From the NCBI RefSeq assembly GCF_000519125.1, contig NZ_JAEX01000007.1, positions 108,269 through 172,268 on the forward strand: a stretch of 64,000 nucleotides of DNA, written 5' to 3'. Positions within the stretch are counted from its first letter, which is position 1. Every line of letters starts with the position of its first letter. The position numbers and the translations under genes are program-made. The notes under the pieces were generated by a model. The model saw only the letters and a list, made by a program, of their open reading frames with translations, had not been told where the DNA came from and did not search any database. This DNA comes from Desulfocurvus vexinensis DSM 17965 (lineage in GTDB: Bacteria > Desulfobacterota > Desulfovibrionia > Desulfovibrionales > Desulfovibrionaceae). This document shows, in pieces, positions 40,812-49,400 of the stretch.

Positions 40812-42803
40812 TCAGCTCCTGTCCGCCGTGGCGTCGAGCCACAGCACGCAACGGTTTCCCGTTCCGGGCCAGGGTTTTCCCGGGTCAGGGCTCTGCCTGC
40901 GGACCACAAGCCCGCTGCCCCGGACCTCGGGGACGGCTCCGCCGCCTGCGAGCAGCTCAACGGCGCGCCGCAGGGACATGCCCACGACATTGGGAACAGC
41001 CTCTCCCGCCTGAAGGGCCACGGCAGGGCTGTCGATTCCCGCACCAATCGCGTCCACCAGCCTGCGAACGTCCTCATCCGTCAGCCCTCCCTCGGCGAAG
41101 GCGGACCGGACCTGCACGGCGGGCTCGGGCAGCCTGCCCATGTAGGCCAGCGACTGGAGCGCGATCTCGCGCACCGCCGGAGCCGCGACCACGCCGCCAT
41201 AGTGCTGCGGGTGCGGCTCGTCCACGATGACAAGCACCAGGAATTCGGGGTTTTCGCCGGGCAGCAGCGCGGCGAAGGAGCCCACGTGGTCGTTGCCGTA
41301 GCCGCCGGTGGGCGAAGCCTTCTGGGCCGTGCCGGTCTTGCCGGCCACGGTCATGCCCTCGATGCGCGCCCGGGTGCCCGTGCCGTCGGCCTGCACCACG
41401 TCGCGCATCATGGACAGGATCTGCCCGGCGACCTCGGGGGAGAAGACCCGCTCGGCCCGGGCGTGGGGCGGCTCGTCCGTCGCCAGCAGGCGCAGGGAGC
41501 CCGTGACCCCGCCCCGGGCCAGGCACAGGTAGGCCTGGCCCATCTGCAGGGCCGTCACGGCCACGCCCTGGCCGAAGGCCACGTTGGCCAGGTCCACGCG
41601 CTGCCAGGCCCCGGGGTTGCGCAGGATGCCCTTGGCCTCGCCCGCCAGGGGCAGGCCGGTGCGCTGGCCGAAGCCCAGCCGGGACAGGTAGCCGTGCATG
41701 GTGCGCGCGCCCATTTCCAGGCCGATCTTGGCCATGCCGATGTTGCTGGAGTAGCGCAGGATATGCGTCACGGGCAGGTCGGCGTAGTCGTGGGTGTCGC
41801 GGATCACGGCCCCGGGCATGGTGAAGCGCCCGTTCTCGCAGAAATACACGCTGTCGGGGCGCACGATGCCTTCCTGGAGCGCGGCGGCCAGCACGAAGGG
41901 CTTGAAGGTCGAGCCGGGCTCCAGGGCGTCCAGGGCGATACGGTTGCGCCAGGCGTCGGGGCGGTAGCTGGAATAGATGTTGGGGTTGAAGAAGGGGTGG
42001 ATGGCCCAGGCCAGGATGTCGCCGCTGGGCACGTGGACCACCAGCCCCATGCCGGCCTTGGCGTTGTAAGCCGTCACGGCACTGCCCACGGCCTGCTCGG
42101 CCATGGCCTGGATGTCGGCGTCGATGGTCAGGCGCACGTCGCCGCCGCGCACCGAGGCGCGGCTGGGCTCGTCGCCGTCCAGCAGCCTGCGGCCGCTGGC
42201 GTCGCGCTGGACCACGGTCTTGTCGCTGCGCCCGGCCAGGGTGTCTTCCAGGGCCCGCTCCAGGCCCTCCAGGCCCACGCCGTCCAGCCCGGTGAAGCCC
42301 AGCAGCTGCCCGGCCAGATGCCCGCTGGGGTACAGGCGCTTGAACTCCTGCATGGTGCCCACCCCGGGCAGGGCCAGGGCGGAAACGGCGGCGGCGTCGC
42401 GGTCGGCCACCTGGCGCGCCAGCCAGACAAAGGGCCGCCGGGCCGCCAGGCGGGTCTCAATGTCCCGGGCGCTGACGCCCAGCACGCGGCCCAGTTCGCG
42501 GGCGGTGCGCGCCGGGTCCTGCACTTCCATGGGCCGGGCGAACACCGAGCTGCACTGCACGCTCTTGGCCAGCACGCGGCCCTGGCGGTCGAAAATCCTG
42601 CCCCGGGGCCCGCTGACGGACTCGGCGGCCATGTGCTGGCGCTTGGCCCGGGCGGCCAGCTCCTCGCCCATGAGAATCTGGACCTGGAACGCGCGGGCCC
42701 ACAGCGTCAGCCCCGCCAGGGCGAACAGCACGGCCACGACCAGCAGCCTGACGGCGGCCCAGTCGTGGACCTTGCTGTGTCGCGGCTCGTAGCGGGCGGT
42801 CAT
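40812..42803 (-). CDS. ftsI: FtsI / PBP3, septal transpeptidase with PASTA domain
   Basis: 663 residues: a short cytoplasmic tail, one membrane helix (about 18-40), a PBP dimerisation domain (GPRGRIFDRQGRVLA) and a transpeptidase domain. The active-site triad of motifs is STFK, the SSN of RYSSNIG and KTGTA. A C-terminal PASTA domain (VPNVVGMSLRRAVELL) is present, as is usual in deltaproteobacteria and Gram-positives but not E. coli. The ATG overlaps the ftsL stop (ATGA). Confidence 0.95.
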   Translation of the reverse strand: MTARYEPRHSKVHDWAAVRLLVVAVLFALAGLTLWARAFQVQILMGEELAARAKRQHMAAESVSGPRGRIFDRQGRVLAKSVQCSSVFARPMEVQDPARTARELGRVLGVSARDIETRLAARRPFVWLARQVADRDAAAVSALALPGVGTMQEFKRLYPSGHLAGQLLGFTGLDGVGLEGLERALEDTLAGRSDKTVVQRDASGRRLLDGDEPSRASVRGGDVRLTIDADIQAMAEQAVGSAVTAYNAKAGMGLVVHVPSGDILAWAIHPFFNPNIYSSYRPDAWRNRIALDALEPGSTFKPFVLAAALQEGIVRPDSVYFCENGRFTMPGAVIRDTHDYADLPVTHILRYSSNIGMAKIGLEMGARTMHGYLSRLGFGQRTGLPLAGEAKGILRNPGAWQRVDLANVAFGQGVAVTALQMGQAYLCLARGGVTGSLRLLATDEPPHARAERVFSPEVAGQILSMMRDVVQADGTGTRARIEGMTVAGKTGTAQKASPTGGYGNDHVGSFAALLPGENPEFLVLVIVDEPHPQHYGGVVAAPAVREIALQSLAYMGRLPEPAVQVRSAFAEGGLTDEDVRRLVDAIGAGIDSPAVALQAGEAVPNVVGMSLRRAVELLAGGGAVPEVRGSGLVVRRQSPDPGKPWPGTGNRCVLWLDATADRS

Positions 42804-43108
42804 TGCTGCTCCTGGGGCCTGTTTTCCCCGCCAGGGGGCGGGTCCATCCTGCGGATGCGCCCCTGGCTCGCGGGGCCCAGGCCGTATTCCCGGGCCTTCT
42901 CGCGCAGCCTGTAGGGCGACAGCAGGCTGTCGCGTTCCACTTCCAGCTTGGCCACCAGCTCCTCGCTCGCCTCCAGGCGGGCCCGCAGGCCGGTGAGCTT
43001 GTAGGCCAGGTCGTAGCGCTCGATGCCGCACCAGACCACCCCCAACCCCTGGGCCAGGGCCAGCAGCAGCAGCGCCGCCGCGGCCCACGCCCAGCGCGAG
43101 CCGCTCAT
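42800..43108 (-). CDS. ftsL: FtsL-like division protein
   Basis: 102 residues with one membrane helix near the N-terminus (WAWAAAALLLLALAQGLGVV) and a following coiled coil (KLTGLRARLEASEELVAKLE), which is the FtsL layout. Sequence conservation is low in this family, so position between rsmH and ftsI is the main support. Both ends overlap their neighbours by 4 bp. Confidence 0.82.
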   Translation of the reverse strand: MSGSRWAWAAAALLLLALAQGLGVVWCGIERYDLAYKLTGLRARLEASEELVAKLEVERDSLLSPYRLREKAREYGLGPASQGRIRRMDPPPGGENRPQEQQ

Positions 43109-44091
43109 CGGCGCGGCCCGCCGCCGGGGGCGAGCTTCTCGGCCACCCGCAGCTTGGCGCTGCGCGCCCTGGGGTTGACCTGAATCTCGTCCGGCCCGGC
43201 GACAACGGGCTTGGTGGTCACAATCCGCAATTGCGGGACATGCCCGCAGACACACACCACCTGCTCCGGGGGGCACAGGCACCCCGAGGCTTCCCGCTTG
43301 AACGTCCGCTTGACGATCCTGTCTTCCAGCGAGTGGAAGCTGATGACCGCAAGCCGCGCGCCGGGCTTCAGGAAAGGCAGTATCCGGTCCAGGAATTCCT
43401 GAAGTTCGTCCAGCTCCCGGTTGACCTCCATGCGCAGGGCCTGGAAGGTCCGGGTCGCGGGGTGGTTTCTTGCCGTAGCCCGGAGCTTGGCCGGGTAGGC
43501 GTTTTCAACGATGGCCGCCAGCTCGCGCGTGGTCCGGATGGGACTGCGCTGCCGGGCCTCGACGATGGCCCGGGCGATGCGTCCGCCCTGGGGTTCCTCG
43601 CCGTAGCGGCCGATGATCAGCTTCAAGCGCTCCAGCGGGGCCATGTTCACGATGGCCGACGCCGGGGCCAGCCCGTCGGCCAGGCCCATGCGCATGTCCA
43701 GCGGCCCGTCCTCCATGAAGCTGAAACCCCTCGCCGGGTCGTCGAGCTGCAGGGAAGACACGCCGATATCAACCAGGGCACCGTCCAGGGCGTCCCACCC
43801 CAGTTCGGCCAGCGGCTCGTCCAGCCTGCTGAACCGGCACAGGGCGAAGCGCACGGCGTCGCCGTATTCCGCAAGGCGCTCCTGGGCCAGCTCCAGGGCC
43901 TGGGCGTCGCGGTCCAGGCCAAGGACCTGGGCCCCGGGGCCCGCGGCCTCCAGGATGGCCCGGGTGTGCCCGCCAAGACCCAGGGTTCCGTCGAGATAAC
44001 GACCCCCGGGCCCGGGGCGCAGGTGCTCGAGCACCTCGTTCAACAGTACCGGGACGTGCAGGTCGGCGGGGTTCCTGTCTGTCTCCATCAT
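43105..44091 (-). CDS. rsmH: RsmH, 16S rRNA m4C1402 methyltransferase
   Basis: 328 residues. MraW/RsmH signatures: HVPVLLNEVLEHL, the SAM loop DGTLGLGGHTRAIL, DIGVSSLQLDDPARGFSF and VISFHSLEDRIVKR. A Cys-rich loop (CLCPPEQVVCVCG) near the end is common in this family. Two adjacent ATGs (44091, 44088) follow GAGGCGGGG. Second gene of the dcw cluster. Confidence 0.96.
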   Translation of the reverse strand: MMETDRNPADLHVPVLLNEVLEHLRPGPGGRYLDGTLGLGGHTRAILEAAGPGAQVLGLDRDAQALELAQERLAEYGDAVRFALCRFSRLDEPLAELGWDALDGALVDIGVSSLQLDDPARGFSFMEDGPLDMRMGLADGLAPASAIVNMAPLERLKLIIGRYGEEPQGGRIARAIVEARQRSPIRTTRELAAIVENAYPAKLRATARNHPATRTFQALRMEVNRELDELQEFLDRILPFLKPGARLAVISFHSLEDRIVKRTFKREASGCLCPPEQVVCVCGHVPQLRIVTTKPVVAGPDEIQVNPRARSAKLRVAEKLAPGGGPRR

Positions 44092-44103
44092 CCCCGCCTC
44101 CGC

Positions 44104-44565
44104 CTAGAGCCGCAGCTCGAAGCCCTTTTCGGCCAGTTCGGCCATGTCGCCGTCGAAGGTCTCTTCCATCTCGCGGCGCCGGGCCTCGAAGGTCGCCTGG
44201 CTCCAGATCTCGAACTTGCGCCCGACCCCGGCCACGACCACGTCCTTGTCCAACCCCGCGTAGGCCCGCAGATGGGGCGCGATGAGGATGCGCCCCTGCT
44301 TGTCCAGCGCGGCCTCCACGGCCCCGGAGATGAAGAAGCGCTGGAAGTTGCGCATCTTCTTGTCCAGGACGTTCACGCGGTTGAAGCTTTCCTCGATCCG
44401 CTCCCACTCGGGCAGCGGATAGGCCACCACGCAGCCGTCGAAATTGGTCAGCACGAGGAGCCCCTCGGAACCCATGGAAGCCGCGGCCTCCCTGTATTCC
44501 GGGGGGATCATCAGCCGACCTTTGGGGTCCAGGCTGCGATAGGAGTGACCTCTGAATTTGGACAT
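44104..44565 (-). CDS. mraZ: MraZ, dcw-cluster regulator
   Basis: 153 residues with two AbrB-like half-domains: FRGHSYRSLDPKGRLMIPPEY and EAALDKQGRILIAPHLRAY. MraZ binds repeats in its own promoter and represses the dcw cluster. The ATG at 44565 is preferred over a GTG nine bases upstream because that GTG overlaps the last MraZ repeat and the ribosome site. The operator is entered separately. Confidence 0.95.
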   Translation of the reverse strand: MSKFRGHSYRSLDPKGRLMIPPEYREAAASMGSEGLLVLTNFDGCVVAYPLPEWERIEESFNRVNVLDKKMRNFQRFFISGAVEAALDKQGRILIAPHLRAYAGLDKDVVVAGVGRKFEIWSQATFEARRREMEETFDGDMAELAEKGFELRL

Positions 44566-44570
44566 GGACC

Positions 44571-44625
44571 TCACTTCGTCCCACTATTTACCACAAATTA
44601 CCACCAGAGGGCGGAGCTGTGTCAA
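44571..44625 (-). promoter_or_regulatory. dcw promoter with four MraZ-box repeats
   Basis: Reading the minus strand, GTGG starts at exact 10-bp steps (plus-strand CCAC at 44601, 44591, 44581, then TCAC at 44571), matching the known MraZ recognition pattern of spaced GTGGG repeats. A -35 TTGACA (44625-44620) and an extended -10 TGGTAATTT (about 44603-44595) overlap the repeats, so bound MraZ should block RNA polymerase. Confidence 0.82.
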
Positions 44626-44946
44626 GGGGAAAATACCACGGCCCACAAGATTTTTCTAGAGATTTTCTAGAAAATAACCCAAAATCCATGGCGAAGGGCT
44701 TGACTCCCCAAGGAAAAAAAGGCCAAGGGACGAAGCAGGAGCCCCGCGAGGCCCGCAGGGCGAGGATTTTTCCCCGCATCCGGCGCCTGCGGAGCCCCGC
44801 ATTGCATCCGCGCCGCGCCTGCGGGGCCCCGCACTGCATGGCCCGCAAGGCGCACAACATGGACCGGCCAGCCAGGCCGGGCCAGAACGCGGCATCCCCC
44901 GCCGCCCGGCGCGGGAGCGCAAGGCCGCATACCGAGGTCGGGCATC
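44626..44946. other. Divergent intergenic region mraZ / HD-GYP
   Basis: AT-rich near mraZ, with the perfect palindrome ATTTTCTAGAAAAT at 44662-44675 and a second TTTTCTAGA at 44652-44660, a possible operator. Further right, a 27-bp imperfect direct repeat (44783-44809 and 44815-44841, 23 of 27 identical) precedes the HD-GYP gene. No gene is seen. Confidence 0.5.
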
Positions 44947-45951
44947 ATGTGCGCTACCAAGACCAAGCTCAAGAGCGGCATCGTGGACAATCTGGACGAG
45001 GAATACTACCAGATCAGCCCCGACATCCTCGAAAGCTTCCCCAAGTTCCGCCCGCCGCTGAACCTGTACCGCCTCAAGGAGGACACGGCACAGATCCTGC
45101 TCTACAAGAAGCAGGACGAGCGCATGGACAAGGAGACCCAGGAGGAGGTGGCGCAGACGTGCGCCGAGGGCAACCTGTTCGTGGCGCGCACCGACCACCC
45201 CATCTACTCCAAGCACATCGCCAAGCAGCTCGACCTGGTGCTGGTGGACGAGCATCTCAAGGAGGCCGAGATCGCCGAGGTCTTCACCTACGCCATCACC
45301 GACCGCATCGACGAGTTCTTCGAGCAGCCCGTGGGGCCCGTGTTCACCAAGCTCTACAACGACGTGATGGTGCTCACCGAATACCTGTGGAACGACAAGA
45401 ACCGCGCCAAGGCCCTGGTGCGCCGCCTGCACAAGGAGCACACCCTGGCCCGGCACTCCTACAACTGCGGGGTGCTCGGCCTGTGGCTGTTCAACAAGGT
45501 CTTTCCCGGCGGCTTCAACCGCCGCGTGTACGACAAGACCGCCCTGGCCTTCTTCCTGCACGACATGGGCATGTCCAAGATCCCGGCCTTCATCCGCGAC
45601 AAGCCCAAGGCCCTGACCCCGGACGAGCACTCCAAGGTCAACCTGCACCCGCTGCTGGGCTCCAAGCTGGCCCTCAAGCTCGGGCTGAAGTTCGACGAGA
45701 TGCAGCAGGCGATCATGGAGCACCACGAGCGCCTGGACGGCAGCGGCTACCCGGCCCGCGCCAAGCAGATCTCCCCCCTGGGCGCCATGACCGCCGTGGT
45801 GGACTCCTACTGCGCCATGACCACCACCCGCCCCTACGCCCCGGCCAAGGAGCCCCGCGAGGCCGTGGCCGAGCTCAACGACATGAAGTCCAAATACGGC
45901 GACAAGGCCCTGGCCCCGCTGTTCAAGGCCGTGGTCACCGGCGACTGGTAG
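44947..45951 (+). CDS. HD-GYP domain protein (putative c-di-GMP phosphodiesterase)
   Basis: 334 residues. The C-terminal 170 carry the HD-GYP core: LHKEHTLARHS, FFLHDMGMSKIPAFI and HHERLDGSGYP. The N-terminal part is an uncharacterised domain (SPDILESFPKFRPPLNLYRL) that reads like a PilZ-type or regulatory domain, but I cannot assign it. It stands alone, divergent from mraZ. A GAGG lies nine bases before the ATG. Confidence 0.9.
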   Translation: MCATKTKLKSGIVDNLDEEYYQISPDILESFPKFRPPLNLYRLKEDTAQILLYKKQDERMDKETQEEVAQTCAEGNLFVARTDHPIYSKHIAKQLDLVLVDEHLKEAEIAEVFTYAITDRIDEFFEQPVGPVFTKLYNDVMVLTEYLWNDKNRAKALVRRLHKEHTLARHSYNCGVLGLWLFNKVFPGGFNRRVYDKTALAFFLHDMGMSKIPAFIRDKPKALTPDEHSKVNLHPLLGSKLALKLGLKFDEMQQAIMEHHERLDGSGYPARAKQISPLGAMTAVVDSYCAMTTTRPYAPAKEPREAVAELNDMKSKYGDKALAPLFKAVVTGDW

Positions 45952-45987
45952 CCGCAGCGCCCCGCCAAAGACCCCGCCCTGCCCGCG

Positions 45988-46011
45988 ACGGCGCCCCCCG
46001 GGGGGCGCCGT
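45988..46011. terminator. Perfect 24-bp palindrome between HD-GYP gene and dnaA
   Basis: ACGGCGCCCCCC (45988-45999) is directly followed by its reverse complement. Placed between converging genes it may end transcription in both directions, but there is no long T run. Confidence 0.45.
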
Positions 46012-46113
46012 TATGCGTTACGCCCTGCGCGCCCACGCTTGCGCAAAGGCACGGGGCCGCCGGATTGCACGGCTGCGGGAAGCTGGAAAGCGGAGCAGGT
46101 TGGGGCTGGGGGG

Positions 46114-47529
46114 CTAGGGGGTCTTGATGCGGCCGACCACGGAATCGATCTGGCGGCCCAGGGGGGTTTGCAGGCGCAGTTCGCGTTCGACGTTGGTGAT
46201 GCCCTTGAGCACGGTGGAGTGGCGGCGGTTGAACTGGCTGCCGATCTGTTTGAGCGGCATATCCGTGTGCATCCGCGCCAGGTAGAAGGCGGTGTTGCGG
46301 GCCAGCACGATGTCGCGCCTGCGGCTCTTGGAGGCCAGGGCCGTGGGCTCGATGCCGAAGCTGCGGCAGATGTGCTCCATGATGCGCTGGAAGCTGACCC
46401 GCCCGGTGTCGGTGGCCGTGTAGTTGCGCAGCACCTGGGCCACCATGTCCATGGTGATGGCTTCGCCCAGCAGGCGGGCCTTGAGCACCAGGCTTTGCAG
46501 GCAGCTTTCCAGCTGGCGCACGTCGTCGGTCAGGTGCTCGGCCAGGCAGTCGGACACGTCGGCGGGCAGGGCCACCTGATGCTGGCGGGCCTTGCTTTCC
46601 AGAATGCGGCGCCGGGTGTCGTAGCAGGGGCGGTCGATGGTCGCCAGAAAGCCCGAGCACAGCCGCGAGGCCAGGTGGTCGTCCACGTCCTTGAGCTCGC
46701 GGGGCAGAAACGAGCTGGACAGCACGACCTTGCAGCCGCGGGACTGGAGGGCCTTCAGGGTTTCCAGCAGCTCGTCCTGGGTGCGCTCCTTGCCCTGCAG
46801 GAAGTGGATGTCCTCAAGCAGCAGCACGTCCACGTTGTCGCGGAAACGGTTTTTGAAGCGCTCCATCTCGCGGGAGCGGATGGCCAGGATGAGCTGGGTG
46901 GCAAACTCCTCGGCGGTCAGGTAGGCGATGCGCACGTTGGAGCGGTTGCTGGCCTGGGCCATGGTCCGCCCGATGGATTGCAGCAGGTGCGTCTTGCCCA
47001 GCCCCGGGGCCGAGTTCAGGAACATCTGGTCGAAGTCCAGCCCGCCGCGGGTCATGCCCTTGGCGGCCACGTAGGCCAGCTCGTTGCACGGGCCGACCAC
47101 GAAATCATCGAACCCGAAGCGCCAGGACAGGGTGTTCAGGCCCTGGGGCACCAGGCTCGGCAGGCCGAGCTGCTCCGGGGCCGGGGCGCGCCCCGGCGCG
47201 CCGCCGTTGCCGTTGCCCCCTGGGGCGCCCTTGCCGTTGCCGCCCGGGCGGGCACCCGGGGCCTGCTCGGGGCAGGGGGCGCTCTGCATGGCCCTGGGGC
47301 GCACGGCGATGTCGATGGCCGGGCGCTCGCCCATGGCCTGCGTGGCGGCCTCGGCGATGGTCTCCAGCAGCCTGTCGCGCACCCAGGAGGCCACGAAGGC
47401 GTTGGGCGCGAACAGGGTCAGGCGGCCATCGGCGGCCTCGGCGTCCAGGGGCTTGATCCAGACCTGGAACAGGCCGGGGTTGACCGTTTTTTCCAGGATG
47501 TTCAGTGTCTGAGGCCACGCATTCATCAT
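46114..47529 (-). CDS. dnaA: Divergent DnaA paralogue
   Basis: 471 residues with the four DnaA domains: an N-terminal domain (WPQTLNILEKTVNPGLFQVWI), a Gly/Ala/Pro linker, the AAA+ domain and a C-terminal helix-turn-helix. Walker A is SAPGLGKTH (about 172-180) where GGVGLGKTH is usual; Walker B is LLLEDIHFL. In the DNA-recognition helix the usual GRDHTTV reads NRRHSTV (about 428-437), so the Asp that contacts the DnaA box is replaced by Arg. The neighbours are thyX-ruvBAC, not dnaN, fitting the second DnaA (DnaA-2) that I recall from Desulfovibrio. It may be a regulator rather than the main initiator. Confidence 0.88.
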   Translation of the reverse strand: MMNAWPQTLNILEKTVNPGLFQVWIKPLDAEAADGRLTLFAPNAFVASWVRDRLLETIAEAATQAMGERPAIDIAVRPRAMQSAPCPEQAPGARPGGNGKGAPGGNGNGGAPGRAPAPEQLGLPSLVPQGLNTLSWRFGFDDFVVGPCNELAYVAAKGMTRGGLDFDQMFLNSAPGLGKTHLLQSIGRTMAQASNRSNVRIAYLTAEEFATQLILAIRSREMERFKNRFRDNVDVLLLEDIHFLQGKERTQDELLETLKALQSRGCKVVLSSSFLPRELKDVDDHLASRLCSGFLATIDRPCYDTRRRILESKARQHQVALPADVSDCLAEHLTDDVRQLESCLQSLVLKARLLGEAITMDMVAQVLRNYTATDTGRVSFQRIMEHICRSFGIEPTALASKSRRRDIVLARNTAFYLARMHTDMPLKQIGSQFNRRHSTVLKGITNVERELRLQTPLGRQIDSVVGRIKTP

Positions 47530-48465
47530 GGAGCGTGTTCTAGGCCGATTCCGGCCTGCGGGCAAAGGGCGTAATCCGGTGTCGCACGCTCGTCACACAT
47601 GGCTTTCCCCACATCCGCCCAACAGCTTAACAATCTGAAATAAAAGATAATTCGCGCCAAGGCGCGGAAATCCGTACCCTGCGAGGAAGCACCACCGGGC
47701 AAGGGTTGCCACCCGTCAAGTGGAACATCCCGGGAAAAGTTTTCCACAGGGTCAAATATGCCATTCGTCGAATTCCGAACCCTTCTGCCTTTTTTTGCAT
47801 TCGATCCCTGGATAATGTTGCTCTTGCCCGGCCTTTGTTCTTGACAACCCGCGAAACCCGGCCCAGGCCAGCCTTCGCGGGCCATCCGCCCGCCCTGCCC
47901 CGGCCGGATGTCATAATCGTGAAGAAACAGCCCAGTATGCACAAAATTGGCACAGGAGCGACACCCGCAACCCAAATCCCGCGCCCCGCAGGGCACAGCG
48001 GGCCAGGCGCCCTGCGGCGCGGCATGCGGCCAGCCATAACCGACCCTGGTGGTCAAAAAATGCAGGTCTGGTCCGATTAACGGCGATGTCCGGTAACGCC
48101 GGGCTGCCGGGCGGAAGGCCCGGCGCCGTGCCCGGCGGGAGACGGCACGGCGCCCCGGGCGGGCGCATGGCGGGAGACGGCAGGCGGAGGCGGCGGAGGT
48201 GCAAGCCCCCGGACGGGCGGGTACGCAACCGGGTGCCGCGCCCCGGAGCCAGGCCGGGCGAACCCTCCCCGGACGCGCAGGTGCGCAGACAGCTTGAAAG
48301 GCTGTCCTTCGGGCCAGGGCAGCGCCTTCCGGGCGGGCAGACAGGGCGGGCAGCGAACGACGGGGGCCGCAGACGCAGCGCGGGCGCGGGCCGCGCGGGC
48401 CCCGCTTTTCCGGCCGGGCCCGGGGAGGCAGGCGCGGGCGCGGAGCGCGGGCCCGCGCGGCGGCC
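47530..48465. other. 936-bp non-coding region upstream of dnaA
   Basis: The dnaA-proximal 350 bp are AT-richer and hold one good DnaA box, TTTTCCACA at 47740-47748, and a weaker TTTCCCCACA at 47604-47613. The distal half is GC-rich with an 11-bp inverted repeat (48122-48132 / 48144-48154) and a 14-bp repeat GGCGGGAGACGGCA at 48134 and 48169. No gene is seen. It is either the dnaA control region or a minor origin-like site. Confidence 0.5.
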
Positions 48466-48735
48466 TCAGCCGCCCAGCAGGGGGTAGTTCTCGCGCTGGA
48501 GTTCCTCGGGATAGGGCTCGGCCATGTAGCGCTCCCAGACGCTGCGCGAGGCGTGCAGCTCCACGAGGATGCGCGCGAGCTTCATGCCGTCCTTGGTCCA
48601 CCAGCGGTAGCGGGGGTCGCAGTCCGCAGGCACGACCAGCGCCCCGGTCTCGTCGATGCGCGGCCGCGACAGGGGCACGTCGTCCATGACCACCGGCCCC
48701 GGCCCGCCCGCCCCCGGGGCCCCGGGCAGGCTCAC
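48466..48735 (-). CDS. Small conserved-looking protein downstream of thyX
   Basis: 89 residues if it starts at the GTG at 48735, which overlaps the thyX stop (GTGA); an ATG at 48687 would give 73 residues and drop a low-complexity lead. The body (PLSRPRIDETGALVVPADCDPRYRWW, then ILVELHASRSVWERYM) is well composed with many aromatic and charged residues, unlike chance frames. No family is recognised. Its place at the end of the ruv-thyX operon suggests co-expression with DNA-metabolism genes. Confidence 0.7.
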   Translation of the reverse strand: MSLPGAPGAGGPGPVVMDDVPLSRPRIDETGALVVPADCDPRYRWWTKDGMKLARILVELHASRSVWERYMAEPYPEELQRENYPLLGG

Positions 48736-49400
48736 TGCCCGCCCCGGGCCGCGAAGGCCGCGATGTCTTCGGCGAACTGCGCGCGCAGGTCGTCGAAGAC
48801 CACGGGGATGCGCCGGGAGAACTCGTCCAGCAGGGGCAGCATGATCTCGCGGATCTGCGGGTGGGCCGCCCCGGCGCAGCGCAGGCGCATGACGTGGCGC
48901 CACTCGCGCAGGTTGGCGGTCATGACGATCTCGGTCTTCAGGCTGTTGGGCAGCACGGCGCGGGCCTCCTGGGCCTTGGCCCCGGCGGCCATCAGCTCCA
49001 GGTAGGCCGCCTCGGCCTCGCGCATGGCGCGCTCCCAGAGCACATACTGCGGGCTGCCCTCGGCCCAGAACAGCGGGCGGATCACGGTGATCTCGCTGCC
49101 GAAGCGGTCCTTGGAGTAGTTGGCGTAGCGCGTGGATTCCTGGCTGTAGGACGCCAGCCGGTGGCGCACCAGCTCGTGGGTCACGCCGCGGTCGCAGACA
49201 AAGCGCACCGTGGCCGAGGCGTGCTCGATGACGCTCTCGTGGCCCGAGCGCAGGATGCGCGCCACGAACTCGCGCCCCGAGTCCGGGGTCATCTTGTCCT
49301 CAGACTTGTAGCAGGTGCGTCCGGCGGCCTCGATGTGCGCCAGCACGCTTTCGGGGTCGGGCAGGGCCATGATCTGGAAGCTGGCGGCGACGATTCTCAC
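48732..49400 (-). CDS. thyX: ThyX, flavin-dependent thymidylate synthase
   Basis: 222 residues from a GTG at 49400 with GGGGAG upstream. The ThyX motif [14 protein letters not shown] is intact. It makes dTMP from dUMP using FAD and methylenetetrahydrofolate. It replaces ThyA in many anaerobes. The start overlaps the ruvB stop (GTGA). Confidence 0.96.
   Translation of the reverse strand: MRIVAASFQIMALPDPESVLAHIEAAGRTCYKSEDKMTPDSGREFVARILRSGHESVIEHASATVRFVCDRGVTHELVRHRLASYSQESTRYANYSKDRFGSEITVIRPLFWAEGSPQYVLWERAMREAEAAYLELMAAGAKAQEARAVLPNSLKTEIVMTANLREWRHVMRLRCAGAAHPQIREIMLPLLDEFSRRIPVVFDDLRAQFAEDIAAFAARGGQ

Noticed and set aside
47530..48130. Chromosomal origin oriC
   Set aside because: Only one good DnaA box and no AT-rich unwinding cluster are visible. 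The neighbours are not dnaN/recF/gyrB, and this DnaA is divergent. Listed only as a possibility to test by GC skew.
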